This document shows positions 25,469-36,656 of a stretch of 64,000 bases of DNA, one piece after another. Every line of letters begins with the position of its first letter. Position 1 is the first letter of the stretch. A program made the position numbers and the translations under genes. The stretch covers positions 124,001-188,000 of the forward strand of contig NZ_JACVXC010000001.1 of the NCBI RefSeq assembly GCF_014596935.1. Direction: 5' to 3'. The notes beneath the pieces were generated by a model that worked only from the letters and a program-made list of their open reading frames with translations, made no database searches and was not told where the DNA came from. The stretch comes from Aestuariibaculum suncheonense (GTDB lineage Bacteria > Bacteroidota > Bacteroidia > Flavobacteriales > Flavobacteriaceae).

Positions 25469-27160
25469 ATGAAGATTAAATTATTTACTATAGTATTAAG
25501 TGTTTTAATATGTTCATGTGCTAACAAGTATGCAGAAATTATCAACGCAGAAAGTGATTATCAAATTATACCTAAACCTGTATCCCAGAAGATATTAAAA
25601 GGTAGGTTTTTGGTTGATGGAGATGCCAAAATTACATGTGATGAAAGTTTAGAAAATGAAGCGGACTATTTATCTGAAATTTTAGGCTTGGCAATTGGAA
25701 AAAAGGTCCCGATTGATTTTAAAGAAAAGGAAGGTAATATAATATTAAAGTTAGACGATCAAATTTCTAATGAAGAAGGTTATGAATTAACCGTAAGTTA
25801 TCGAGACATAGTTATTTCAGGAAAATCGGCTACCGGCGTGTTTTATGGTATTCAGACCTTAAAACAGTTAATTCCAACTACCATAGATAAGAATGGCGCT
25901 TTAGAAGAAACGATTACGATACCTGCAGTGAATATTGCAGATAGCCCAAGATATAAATATAGAGGAATGCATTTAGATGTTGCGCGTCATTTTTTTCCAG
26001 TATCCTATATAAAAAAGTATATCGATTTAATCGCCATGCATAAAATGAATACATTTCATTGGCACCTGACAGAAGATCAGGGTTGGCGCATAGAAATAAA
26101 AAAGTACCCTAGGCTTACAGAAGTTGGAGCGTGGAGGAATGGTACTATTATTGGACATAGCCCTGGTACGGGTAACGATCAAAAAAAATATGGTGGCTTT
26201 TACACCCAAGAAGAAGTAAAAGAGGTTGTAAAGTATGCGGCAAGTAAGCACATTACAGTCATACCAGAAATTGAAATGCCTGGACATAGTGGAGCAGCTA
26301 TTGCGGCTTATCCCTATTTAAGTTGTTTTCCGGAAGAGCCTACAGATAAAAACTACAACATGTTATCTGAAAAAAGTAAGGCACTTCAAAAATCAGGAAC
26401 TCCTAAGGTTGTATATGAAACATGGGGTGTCATAAGAGATGTATATTGTGCAGGAAAAGAAGGGACCTTTACATTTTTAGAAGATGTTTTGTTGGAAGTT
26501 ATGCCATTGTTCCCTTCGGAATATATTCATATTGGTGGCGATGAATGTCCTAAAGAAAATTGGAAACGTTGCCCAAGTTGTCAAAAAAGAATAAAGTCCC
26601 TGGACTTAAAAGATGAGCACGAGTTGCAAAGTTATTTTATCCAACGTATGGAGAAGTTCATTAATTCTAAAGGAAAGAAAATTATTGGATGGGATGAAAT
26701 TCTTGAGGGTGGATTGGCTCCTAATGCTACTGTTATGTCCTGGAGGGGCGAAAAAGGAGGCATTGAAGCAGCCAAACAACACCATAATGTTATTATGACG
26801 CCTTCCCATTCTTGTTATTTTGATCATTACCAAAGTGAAGATAAAGACAATGAGCCATTGGCGATAGGAGGATTAACTACAGTAGCGGAGGTCTATGCCT
26901 ATAACCCAAGTCCAAGTGAATTAACACAAGAGGAACAGAACTATATTTTAGGGGCTCAAGGTAATGTATGGACCGAGTATATTGGAACAACAAACTATCT
27001 CGAATATATGGTTTTGCCCAGGATGACCGCTTTGTCTGAAGTCGTTTGGACACCTCAAGACCTACGTAATTGGGATGATTTTAAGAAACGGTTGCCACAT
27101 TTAATAGAACGATATAAAGTGCTTAACTTTAATTATGCTAAACATAGTTTAAATAAATAA
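25469..27160 (+). CDS. GH20 beta-N-acetylhexosaminidase lipoprotein
   Basis: The enzyme releases terminal GlcNAc or GalNAc by substrate-assisted catalysis. ATG 25469 is chosen because it starts a lipoprotein signal (MKIKLFTIVLSVLICSC); the in-frame TTG at 25439 only adds ten polar residues. The N-terminal GH20b domain (about 35-150) precedes the barrel: RYKYRGMHLDVARHFFP, MNTFHWHLTEDQGWRIEIKKYP, VIPEIEMPGHSGAAIAAYP. The catalytic pair Asp358-Glu359 is in HIGGDECPKENW. It has 563 residues. The sulfatase gene starts 3 bp after the stop, so desulfation and HexNAc removal are coupled. It is clearly different from the GH20 at 53330-55363. Confidence 0.92.
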   Translation: MKIKLFTIVLSVLICSCANKYAEIINAESDYQIIPKPVSQKILKGRFLVDGDAKITCDESLENEADYLSEILGLAIGKKVPIDFKEKEGNIILKLDDQISNEEGYELTVSYRDIVISGKSATGVFYGIQTLKQLIPTTIDKNGALEETITIPAVNIADSPRYKYRGMHLDVARHFFPVSYIKKYIDLIAMHKMNTFHWHLTEDQGWRIEIKKYPRLTEVGAWRNGTIIGHSPGTGNDQKKYGGFYTQEEVKEVVKYAASKHITVIPEIEMPGHSGAAIAAYPYLSCFPEEPTDKNYNMLSEKSKALQKSGTPKVVYETWGVIRDVYCAGKEGTFTFLEDVLLEVMPLFPSEYIHIGGDECPKENWKRCPSCQKRIKSLDLKDEHELQSYFIQRMEKFINSKGKKIIGWDEILEGGLAPNATVMSWRGEKGGIEAAKQHHNVIMTPSHSCYFDHYQSEDKDNEPLAIGGLTTVAEVYAYNPSPSELTQEEQNYILGAQGNVWTEYIGTTNYLEYMVLPRMTALSEVVWTPQDLRNWDDFKKRLPHLIERYKVLNFNYAKHSLNK

Positions 27161-27163
27161 TAA

Positions 27164-28693
27164 ATGAGAAGTTTTAAGTTAAAAACCTTTGGATTACTAA
27201 TACTTGCTGTTTCATGTAAAAGTAATTCTCATGAACAATTAAATAAACAGAGCACAAGTAAACTGCCCAATATTGTTATTATTTATGCAGACGATTTAGG
27301 CTATGGTGATTTAAGTGCCTATGGAGCTACAGAGATTAGCACCCCTAATATAGATAAACTGGCAAATGGAGGTATTAAATTTACCAATGGTTATGCCTCA
27401 TCAGCTACCTGTACACCTAGCCGATATGCCTTGCTAACAGGTTCATATCCATGGAGAAATAAAGATGCCAAGATATTACCGGGAACGGCTCCACTTTTAA
27501 TTGACACCGCGCAGGTAACCATTCCTAAAATATTAAAGACTAAGGGATATCATACAGGTATTGTAGGGAAGTGGCATTTAGGATTAGGAAATGGAAATAT
27601 TAATTGGAACAAACATATTTCTCCAGGACCAAATGAAGTAGGTTTTGATTATAGTTACATAATGGCAGCAACCCAAGATAGGGTGCCAACAGTTTATATT
27701 AGAAATGGTTATGTTGAAAATCTAGATCCAACAGACCCTATTGAAGTTAATTATCAAGAAAATTATGATGGACAACCAACTGGATTAGATCATCCTGAGC
27801 TTTTAAAAATGAAATGGCACCATGGTCATAATAATAGTATAGTAAATGGCATTCCTAGAATAGGTTTTATGAAAGGGGGAGAATCAGCCAAGTGGAAAGA
27901 TGAAGAAATGGCCGATACTTTTTTGTCCCAGGCTAAAAGTTTTGTGAAGCGAGAGAAAAACAATCCTTTCTTTTTATATTATGCTTTGCAGCAACCTCAT
28001 GTTCCTCGAACACCTAGTCCGGAGTTTTTAGGTAAGTCAGGAATGGGACCACGTGGTGATGTTATTTTGGAAGCGGATTGGTGTATTGGACAATTATTAG
28101 AAACTCTGGAAGCAGAAGGTTTGGTTGAAAATACTTTAATTATCTTATCTAGTGATAACGGGCCCGTTTTAAATGATGGTTATTATGACGATGCTGTTGA
28201 AAAGTTAGGAAATCATAAGCCTGCAGGGCCACTTCGTGGGGGTAAATACAGTTTGTTTGAGGCAGGAACACGAGTGCCATTTATAACCTATTGGAAAGGA
28301 AAAATTGAGCCTGGAGTTTCAGAAGCATTGGTTTCACAAATCGATTTGTTTGCGTCATTATCGACCTTAGTGGGTAGTGATGTAAATAATTTTGATAGTG
28401 AAGACTTGCTGGAAACATTTTTAGGAAAAACAGATAAAGGAAGAGAAAGTTTGATAATAGAGGCCACCACAAGAATAGCATTGAGGCAGGGCGACTGGGT
28501 GATGATACCACCTTATTCAGGACAAGCCTTAATCCAATCGGTCAATATAGAAACAGGCAATTCAAAGGACTATCAGTTGTACAATTTGAGAGAAGATGTT
28601 GGCGAACAAAAGAACTTAGCTAAAACCAATACAGAAAAATTTCAGGAAATGGTATTAGAATTAGAGACCATTCTGCAGCGGGATAAAAATTAG
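27164..28693 (+). CDS. S1-family (formylglycine) sulfatase lipoprotein
   Basis: This is a type I sulfatase of the alkaline-phosphatase fold; it hydrolyses a sulfate ester on a sugar. The lipobox AVSC places Cys18. The N-terminal metal site IVIIYADDLGYGDLSAYG is followed by the activation signature CTPSR, whose Cys83 would be converted to formylglycine by a maturase encoded elsewhere. Other core motifs are GKWHLGLG, YYALQQPHVPRTP and SSDNGPV. It has 509 residues. The tight coupling to GH20 (3-bp gap) suggests that the sulfate is on, or next to, the N-acetylhexosamine, for example a 6-sulfate (inference). The S1 subfamily was not resolved. Confidence 0.93.
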   Translation: MRSFKLKTFGLLILAVSCKSNSHEQLNKQSTSKLPNIVIIYADDLGYGDLSAYGATEISTPNIDKLANGGIKFTNGYASSATCTPSRYALLTGSYPWRNKDAKILPGTAPLLIDTAQVTIPKILKTKGYHTGIVGKWHLGLGNGNINWNKHISPGPNEVGFDYSYIMAATQDRVPTVYIRNGYVENLDPTDPIEVNYQENYDGQPTGLDHPELLKMKWHHGHNNSIVNGIPRIGFMKGGESAKWKDEEMADTFLSQAKSFVKREKNNPFFLYYALQQPHVPRTPSPEFLGKSGMGPRGDVILEADWCIGQLLETLEAEGLVENTLIILSSDNGPVLNDGYYDDAVEKLGNHKPAGPLRGGKYSLFEAGTRVPFITYWKGKIEPGVSEALVSQIDLFASLSTLVGSDVNNFDSEDLLETFLGKTDKGRESLIIEATTRIALRQGDWVMIPPYSGQALIQSVNIETGNSKDYQLYNLREDVGEQKNLAKTNTEKFQEMVLELETILQRDKN

Positions 28694-28807
28694 TTAAGCA
28701 TTTAAGAAATATCATTGTACTTGTCATGAAATTTTATAATTAGAAATAAACTGTAAAACCTATTTATACCTTAAATGAAAATGATATGTCATCCTGTTTT
28801 TTTATGA

Positions 28808-31984
<3,177 letters not shown>

Positions 31985-32230
31985 AAATTAATATAGTTAA
32001 ATAATTTATTATTAAAGCTCAATTTCAATGTATAGTGAAAAAAAGCTGCTTTTTTAAAAAGCAAACATTTGGAAATTTTAAAATATGATAACAAAACTAA
32101 AATATTAGTTAACTGTCCGCAATTTGAAAGGTATACAAAAAGGCTGCTGCAAAAGCTGGAAACCTGACAAATAATTAAAAGTGAATCATTTACCTTGTTC
32201 TTGGGGAGCCTAAGAGAGGAGCAAAATTTA

Positions 32231-32306
32231 AGTCTTACAGAAATGTAAGGCTTTTTTTGTGGAGTGAAATTATTATATAAAAAAGGGAACTATAAGCTCC
32301 CTTTTT
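32231..32306. terminator. Two terminators at the right border of the large locus
   Basis: The first hairpin, AGTCTTAC (32231-32238) with GTAAGGCT (32245-32252), is followed by TTTTTTGT and serves plus-strand transcripts. The second, AAAAAGGGA (32280-32288) with TCCCTTTTT (32298-32306), works in both directions and would also end the minus-strand SPFH gene. The rest of the gap 31985-32328 is non-coding as far as I can see. It marks the change from the polysaccharide locus to housekeeping genes. Confidence 0.75.
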
Positions 32307-32328
32307 GTTAATCGAAGAATAGGATATT

Positions 32329-33738
32329 TTATTTCACACTGCCTATCTCACCACTTAAAATTTTAGCACCTAAAATAGATTCAAGCATGCTGGCTTGTTT
32401 GTTGTCTGTACTGCCGCTAAAAACAGTATTAGGTAGTTGAAGTCCATTTGGTCCTGCTAGAGCCTTTGTGCGTTGTACACTAGCGTCTAATTCCATTTGT
32501 AATTGCTTTTCCGGTGTAATACCCGCTGATACCTTCTTGGAAATCTCGTAAGCTTCGGCATCAGCTATGATTCTAATTTTTTCAGCTGATTTTTTAGCCG
32601 CTGCTAAAAGGTTCGATTCTTCTTGTTCTTTGTAAGAAGCCGTTTTTGCTGCGGTTTCCGCTGTAATAGTTTTTTCTAACTGTATTTTTTCAAGTTTTAC
32701 ACGAGTTTCTGCTTTTTCACGCTCTCCTTTTGCAATGGCTTTTTGAGTGGCATAGTATTCTTTCTCAGCTTCTTGTTTTTCTAATTGCGTTTGAGCAACC
32801 TGTTCTTTTTGGTCTTTAAGTCGGTTGTCGAAACTGGCTTCCCAATCAATGCTGGTAACAGCTACTTGTTGTACTGTAAGTCCGTAACGTTTTAATGAGT
32901 TTGAAGCATCTCGAATTGGATCGCCATTTTTATCTTTACGAATTCTATAACGTTTTTCGCGTTTTTCATTATTAATTTTTCCTTTGGCAACGGTTCTGGT
33001 AGAATCTAAGGTAGTGATTGGACTAATGTCTATATCTTCGTAAACTTCTTCGGTTAAATACATGCCATTTTCCATTTGGTCTTTTAAATAGTAGTCAAAT
33101 TGCGAAGAAGCTCCTGAGATATAATCCTGAGCATCCATCAATTTACAGGTGTTTTTTAAAGCCTGGTCGTAAACCGGATATATTCTGGCGTAAACCAATT
33201 TACTTTCCGATCGGTTTTTATCGGCCATTTCCAAAAACAAATCTTCATTGTTGTAATCTATTGAAACAATTAATGCAGCAGCAATATCGGCTTTAATCGC
33301 GTCAGCAAACTCACGGGTTTGCGCATTTCTGTGATAAATTCCTTCCTCGGTACCGCTGTTATCAATAATTCTGTTGCCTTGTTTATCGTATTCGATTATT
33401 TGATCTTGTAAGGCAATTTCAAAAGAAATAGGAATGGTTTTTCCCCACAGTTTTAGTTTTACACCTTGTGTGGTTACAGCTGCATCCCCTCCCCATAAAT
33501 ATTGAATGGCGGTTGCTGTACCTGCAGGATTATAAAAAAACATACCGCTAAGACTTACTAAGAAAGCACCTAATAAACCCAGGTAAGCAGATTTTTTTAA
33601 CGACCAAAGATTAACTAGTTTTTGGATAAAAAGAGGAGTTTTAGATTCTGAATCTGTTGATGTGTTAGATGAAAAAATATTGATGGTAATAGCCAGTAAA
33701 ATGGCTAGTACGATTAAAATAATACCAGTAATAGTCAT
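32329..33738 (-). CDS. SPFH/Band 7-domain membrane protein
   Basis: This is a membrane-scaffold type protein of the prohibitin/flotillin superfamily. Two membrane segments lie at the N-terminus (about 4-20 and 50-70). The SPFH-type region follows (about 85-300; YKQ-less variant with GVKLKLWGKTIPISFEIALQDQI and VQQVAVTSIDWEASFDNRLKDQKEQVAQTQLEKQEAEKEYYATQ). A long charged coiled coil spans about 275-420. The end is disordered. No partner gene is adjacent, unlike the NfeD-flotillin pair at 47888-49922. Membrane organization or protease regulation is known for the superfamily; the specific role here is unknown. Confidence 0.8.
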   Translation of the reverse strand: MTITGIILIVLAILLAITINIFSSNTSTDSESKTPLFIQKLVNLWSLKKSAYLGLLGAFLVSLSGMFFYNPAGTATAIQYLWGGDAAVTTQGVKLKLWGKTIPISFEIALQDQIIEYDKQGNRIIDNSGTEEGIYHRNAQTREFADAIKADIAAALIVSIDYNNEDLFLEMADKNRSESKLVYARIYPVYDQALKNTCKLMDAQDYISGASSQFDYYLKDQMENGMYLTEEVYEDIDISPITTLDSTRTVAKGKINNEKREKRYRIRKDKNGDPIRDASNSLKRYGLTVQQVAVTSIDWEASFDNRLKDQKEQVAQTQLEKQEAEKEYYATQKAIAKGEREKAETRVKLEKIQLEKTITAETAAKTASYKEQEESNLLAAAKKSAEKIRIIADAEAYEISKKVSAGITPEKQLQMELDASVQRTKALAGPNGLQLPNTVFSGSTDNKQASMLESILGAKILSGEIGSVK

Positions 33739-33859
33739 GGTTAATAAATTAAGTTTTGATGATAGTTTGTTTGTAAAACCTTAAAAGAAAGATTTTGCAG
33801 GTTAGTTGTTGTTTTAAGAATTTTGTTACAACAATTTTATAAAATTTGTAGTTTGAGTG

Positions 33860-34207
33860 TTACAATGCCGCTTTAGCAGCTTCAACCGTTTTTTTGCTGT
33901 TTCCTATAAAAATAGCATCATCAATAATAATCACTGGTCGGCTTAAAAACGTATAATGTTCCAAAATATAGTTTTTGTAGTCACGTTCGGTAAGATCTTG
34001 GTTTTTTAAATCCATGTCCTTGTAAAGTTTCGAGCGTTTACTAAATAATGCTTCATAACTTCCTGAAAGCGCATGCATTTCTTCTAATTGCTTAACGGTG
34101 ATTTCTTCGGTTTTTATATCCTGTAAAATAAAGTCCGATGGTAGGTTTAATGCTTTTAATATTCTAACGCAGGTGCTACAGGTTTTGAGGTAATAGACTT
34201 TTTTCAT
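33860..34207 (-). CDS. ArsC/Spx-like thioredoxin-fold protein
   Basis: This is a small (115-residue) cytosolic protein of the arsenate reductase-like family. It begins MKKVYYLKTCSTCVRILKAL, with a CxxC pair (Cys10, Cys13) at the first helix, and ends with the family's cis-proline strand (FLSRPVIIIDDAIFIGNSKKTV). ArsC family members carry the first cysteine. The second cysteine points to a Spx/YffB-like redox role rather than a dedicated arsenate reductase, and there is no arsenic gene nearby. It stands alone between the SPFH gene and a divergent DinB-like gene. Confidence 0.8.
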   Translation of the reverse strand: MKKVYYLKTCSTCVRILKALNLPSDFILQDIKTEEITVKQLEEMHALSGSYEALFSKRSKLYKDMDLKNQDLTERDYKNYILEHYTFLSRPVIIIDDAIFIGNSKKTVEAAKAAL

Positions 34208-34283
34208 GTTGTTATTTTGTGAAATTTATGCCAAAATAAAAGTAATTTTGTCATTTAAAGTATCTTTATCAAAAAAATAAACC

Positions 34284-34748
34284 ATGCAATTTACTCTAGA
34301 CGTTTTAACTAAAACAAGACAATTTTTCAATCAGTTTATAGAAAATACTTCACTTGAAGATTTAAATAAAGTTCCGGAAGGATTTAATAACAATATCATT
34401 TGGAATATTGGGCATATAGTAGTGACGCAGCAATTATTAGCTTATAAATTATCTGGGTTACCTATGATGATTGATGAGGTTATGATTTCAAAATACATGA
34501 AAGGTACAAAGCCAGAAGGAAATGTATCTCAGGATGAAGTCGATGACATTAAAGTATTGCTGTTTTCAACGGTTGAAAAAACAAAAGAAGATGTGGCTAA
34601 CGATGTGTTTAAGACCTTTAATGCCTATACCGTTTCAACAACAGGAAATACGTTAAATACCATTGAAGACGCCTTCGAATTTATTTTATTTCACGAAGGG
34701 ATGCACTTAGGCTATGTTATGGCACTAGTAAGGGCTATTAATGGCTAG
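34284..34748 (+). CDS. DinB-like (DinB_2) four-helix metal-binding protein
   Basis: This is a 154-residue DinB/YfiT-like putative metalloenzyme. Histidines expected to bind a divalent metal lie in IIWNIGHIVVTQQLLAYKL (first helix end) and FILFHEGMHLGYVMAL (last helix). Some family members are thiol-S-transferases; others have no known substrate. The gene is divergent from the ArsC-like gene (76 bp apart). Its end overlaps the convergent lipoprotein gene by 24 bp. The function is not resolvable from the sequence. Confidence 0.8.
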   Translation: MQFTLDVLTKTRQFFNQFIENTSLEDLNKVPEGFNNNIIWNIGHIVVTQQLLAYKLSGLPMMIDEVMISKYMKGTKPEGNVSQDEVDDIKVLLFSTVEKTKEDVANDVFKTFNAYTVSTTGNTLNTIEDAFEFILFHEGMHLGYVMALVRAING

Positions 34749-35447
34749 TACATCATTGACCTTTTCGGCAGGGATTGTATATTCAATAATTCCTGCGGAA
34801 TAGGATGCAATTTCGTAGGTGTTGTAAAGCAGAATAAGGCCTTCTTCACTGAAACCTATAGTTTGAGCTAATTGAAATGTTTCAGGCTCGAAAAGTTGAG
34901 CTTTATCTTCAATAGACTCGTCAAAATACCTTTTAGCTAAAGCTTTAAATGTTTCTTGATTTTTGAAAAGTACTTCATTTTCAAATCGTTTTCCTGTTGT
35001 AGGATCAAAATTTAAGAATGAAATATGAACAGTCCCATGAGCGCCTCCAGTATTCATATAGGAGGTGATGGAAATGCTGATGACTTCTGGAGATTGGAAG
35101 ATAACTTCACCATCTATTTGGGCTTCCCAAGGGAAGGTGCTTTCCGGAAAATCTTTTACGAAATTGTTGTATTCAACATTAAACTTTTCAATTTTCTCTT
35201 CAATAGTCGTAGCATTGTCTGGTTTGCCTTCGCCAGTATGTAAGGCTGCTGAAACAGCTTTTGTTATTTCAGTATTTATTTGATTGGATATAGCATCATC
35301 GCCTTCTGCGTTTGGAATATTAATTTCAACTAATTTGTTATTAGGCGTAGTAATCGTAATTATTGAAAAGGAGGTATTGCTGTCTTCATTACATGAATAG
35401 AGAATGAAAAGTGTTGTAAAGAAGAAAAGTAAGTGTTTAATCGACAT
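34725..35447 (-). CDS. DUF3298/DUF4163-type (RsiV/PdaC-like) lipoprotein
   Basis: This is a predicted lipoprotein of about 240 residues. ATG 35447 gives a lipoprotein signal (MSIKHLLFFFTTLFILYSC); the ATG seven codons earlier (35468) would put a polar stretch in front. The body matches the DUF4163-DUF3298 layout: an N-terminal IPNAEGDDAISNQINTEITKAV part, then SISITSYMNTGGAHGTVHISFLNFDPTTGKRF and LFKNQETFKALAKRYFD, ending EYTIPAEKVNDVL. In other bacteria the fold is found in the anti-sigma factor RsiV and near peptidoglycan deacetylases. The role here is unknown. The 3' end overlaps the DinB-like gene tail to tail. Confidence 0.78.
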   Translation of the reverse strand: MSIKHLLFFFTTLFILYSCNEDSNTSFSIITITTPNNKLVEINIPNAEGDDAISNQINTEITKAVSAALHTGEGKPDNATTIEEKIEKFNVEYNNFVKDFPESTFPWEAQIDGEVIFQSPEVISISITSYMNTGGAHGTVHISFLNFDPTTGKRFENEVLFKNQETFKALAKRYFDESIEDKAQLFEPETFQLAQTIGFSEEGLILLYNTYEIASYSAGIIEYTIPAEKVNDVLAINSPY

Positions 35448-35538
35448 GGTAGAAAAGCTTTTGTGCAATAAAGGTAGCTATTGTGAGCTAATCCGACAAT
35501 AAATGAGATGGACGTTGATGTAAAATTAAAGAAAGGAT

Positions 35539-36369
35539 TTAGTCTAGATAGTAAACGTAGCCGAAATTTAACCAAACCAGCCAGTCGTTTTTGCGGTCGT
35601 AGTTTCTCCAGTTATGGTCAAAGCCATCAATCCAGTCACTAAAGTAGTATTGCCATCTTAAATCGAGCATTAAATCTGATAAAATCCCTAATTTGTAACG
35701 AACACCAACACTACTCACAACAGACCACGTGCTGCCGCCGTCAACATTAATCGGGTAGGGTGCTTCGCCGGCATTATAAGCGTCAAACCAAAAAGGGTAT
35801 AGGTTGGATTGGTCATAAATATCCCCGTAGACATCAGGATTTGGGTTGTTGTATCTTGTGCTGGCTTTGGGGTTATATGAAGTATAATGAACACCTAAGC
35901 TCACAAAAGGCGCTATTCTGTAGGCAAAAGCTTGAAACGAACGAATACTTAAGGGAAAGTATTCCAGTTGCATCCCAATATCGAAATTTTCGGCTGCACC
36001 GCTATGGGCTCGTAACTTATCGGCTTCAACACTGGTTTTGTCTGGGGCTACCCAAAAACCATGATGATCTAAGCGTGTGTAATTGTAAGAGATTTCACTT
36101 CGTAGTTTAAAATGGTCGTTAAAGTAAGTGTCAGTGGAATAACAGTTACAATCGGCGGTATAGGCAAAACTGATGTAGTGAATTAAACCGATACCAATGC
36201 CTGAATTTCCAAGGTTGGTGGCTTCCTCATTACGACTGCCAAAATCAGAACGAAACTCTACCGGACCAGCAATAACGCCAATTTCGTGAGAAAAACCCAA
36301 TTGAGAGTACATGGTTTGAGACGTAACAAACATGAAAAAGAGTAGGGCTAAACACTTAAAGTTAAGCAT
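35539..36369 (-). CDS. THC0290_0291-family outer-membrane beta-barrel-type protein
   Basis: This is a flavobacterial protein of unknown function. ATG 36369 is chosen: it gives a clean signal peptide (MLNFKCLALLFFMFVTSQTMYSQ) and sits 35 bp after a perfect promoter, whereas the longer frame adds 43 unlikely residues and overlaps that promoter. The mature protein starts LGFSHEIGVIAGPVEFRSDFGSRNE and contains YTADCNCYSTDTYFNDHFKLRSEISYNYTRLDHHG, characteristic of the family as I know it. Alternating aromatic strands (FAYRIAPFVSLGVHYTSY; MLDLRWQYYFSDWIDG) suggest a small outer-membrane barrel. It has 276 residues. The gene is a single unit. Confidence 0.85.
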   Translation of the reverse strand: MLNFKCLALLFFMFVTSQTMYSQLGFSHEIGVIAGPVEFRSDFGSRNEEATNLGNSGIGIGLIHYISFAYTADCNCYSTDTYFNDHFKLRSEISYNYTRLDHHGFWVAPDKTSVEADKLRAHSGAAENFDIGMQLEYFPLSIRSFQAFAYRIAPFVSLGVHYTSYNPKASTRYNNPNPDVYGDIYDQSNLYPFWFDAYNAGEAPYPINVDGGSTWSVVSSVGVRYKLGILSDLMLDLRWQYYFSDWIDGFDHNWRNYDRKNDWLVWLNFGYVYYLD

Positions 36370-36403
36370 GATAGAAGTTTGTTTAAAGGAGCCATTGTTA
36401 AAA

Positions 36404-36434
36404 CAAATATAAAAAAACTGCCCATAGAAACAAA
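36404..36434 (-). promoter_or_regulatory. Perfect Bacteroidota promoter for the THC0290_0291-family gene
   Basis: On the minus strand TTTG (36434-36431) is followed by exactly 19 bases and then TATATTTG (36411-36404), fitting the primary sigma-factor consensus TTTG-N19-TAnnTTTG. The start codon at 36369 would be about 30 bases after transcription begins. Confidence 0.8.
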
Positions 36435-36515
36435 TATTATAACTTAGTAGTAGATTAAATGAAAAATAATTGTTATCAAATTCAAAAAATAACAGCAAAA
36501 TTTTTAAAGATAACG

Positions 36516-36523
36516 TATATTTG
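36516..36523 (+). promoter_or_regulatory. Probable -7 box for glutamate dehydrogenase
   Basis: TATATTTG fits the Bacteroidota -7 consensus TAnnTTTG. No TTTG is found at the expected -33 position. The resulting leader before gdhA would be about 130 bases; no riboswitch-like fold was recognised in it. Confidence 0.45.
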
Positions 36524-36656
36524 TGGCGATAAATTGTATATTCAATAATTTGATGTCGTTTTTTAGGGGGCTAACGCTCGTAAATAAAATTTCATCATTA
36601 ACCAGAATTGAACGTTTTATACAGTTTTTTGTTAAACTAAAACATTAAAGTAATTG

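Noticed and set aside
33860-34207. Dedicated arsenate reductase (arsC)
   Set aside because: The CxxC pair and lack of any arsenic resistance gene nearby make a specific arsenate reductase call unsafe; kept as ArsC/Spx-like.
35448-35468. Longer start of the DUF3298-type lipoprotein
   Set aside because: The ATG at 35468 puts polar residues before the signal; ATG 35447 gives a standard lipoprotein signal peptide.
36370-36498. 43-residue N-terminal extension of the THC0290_0291-family protein
   Set aside because: It would overlap a perfect TTTG-N19-TATATTTG promoter and lacks family similarity; the signal peptide begins at 36369.
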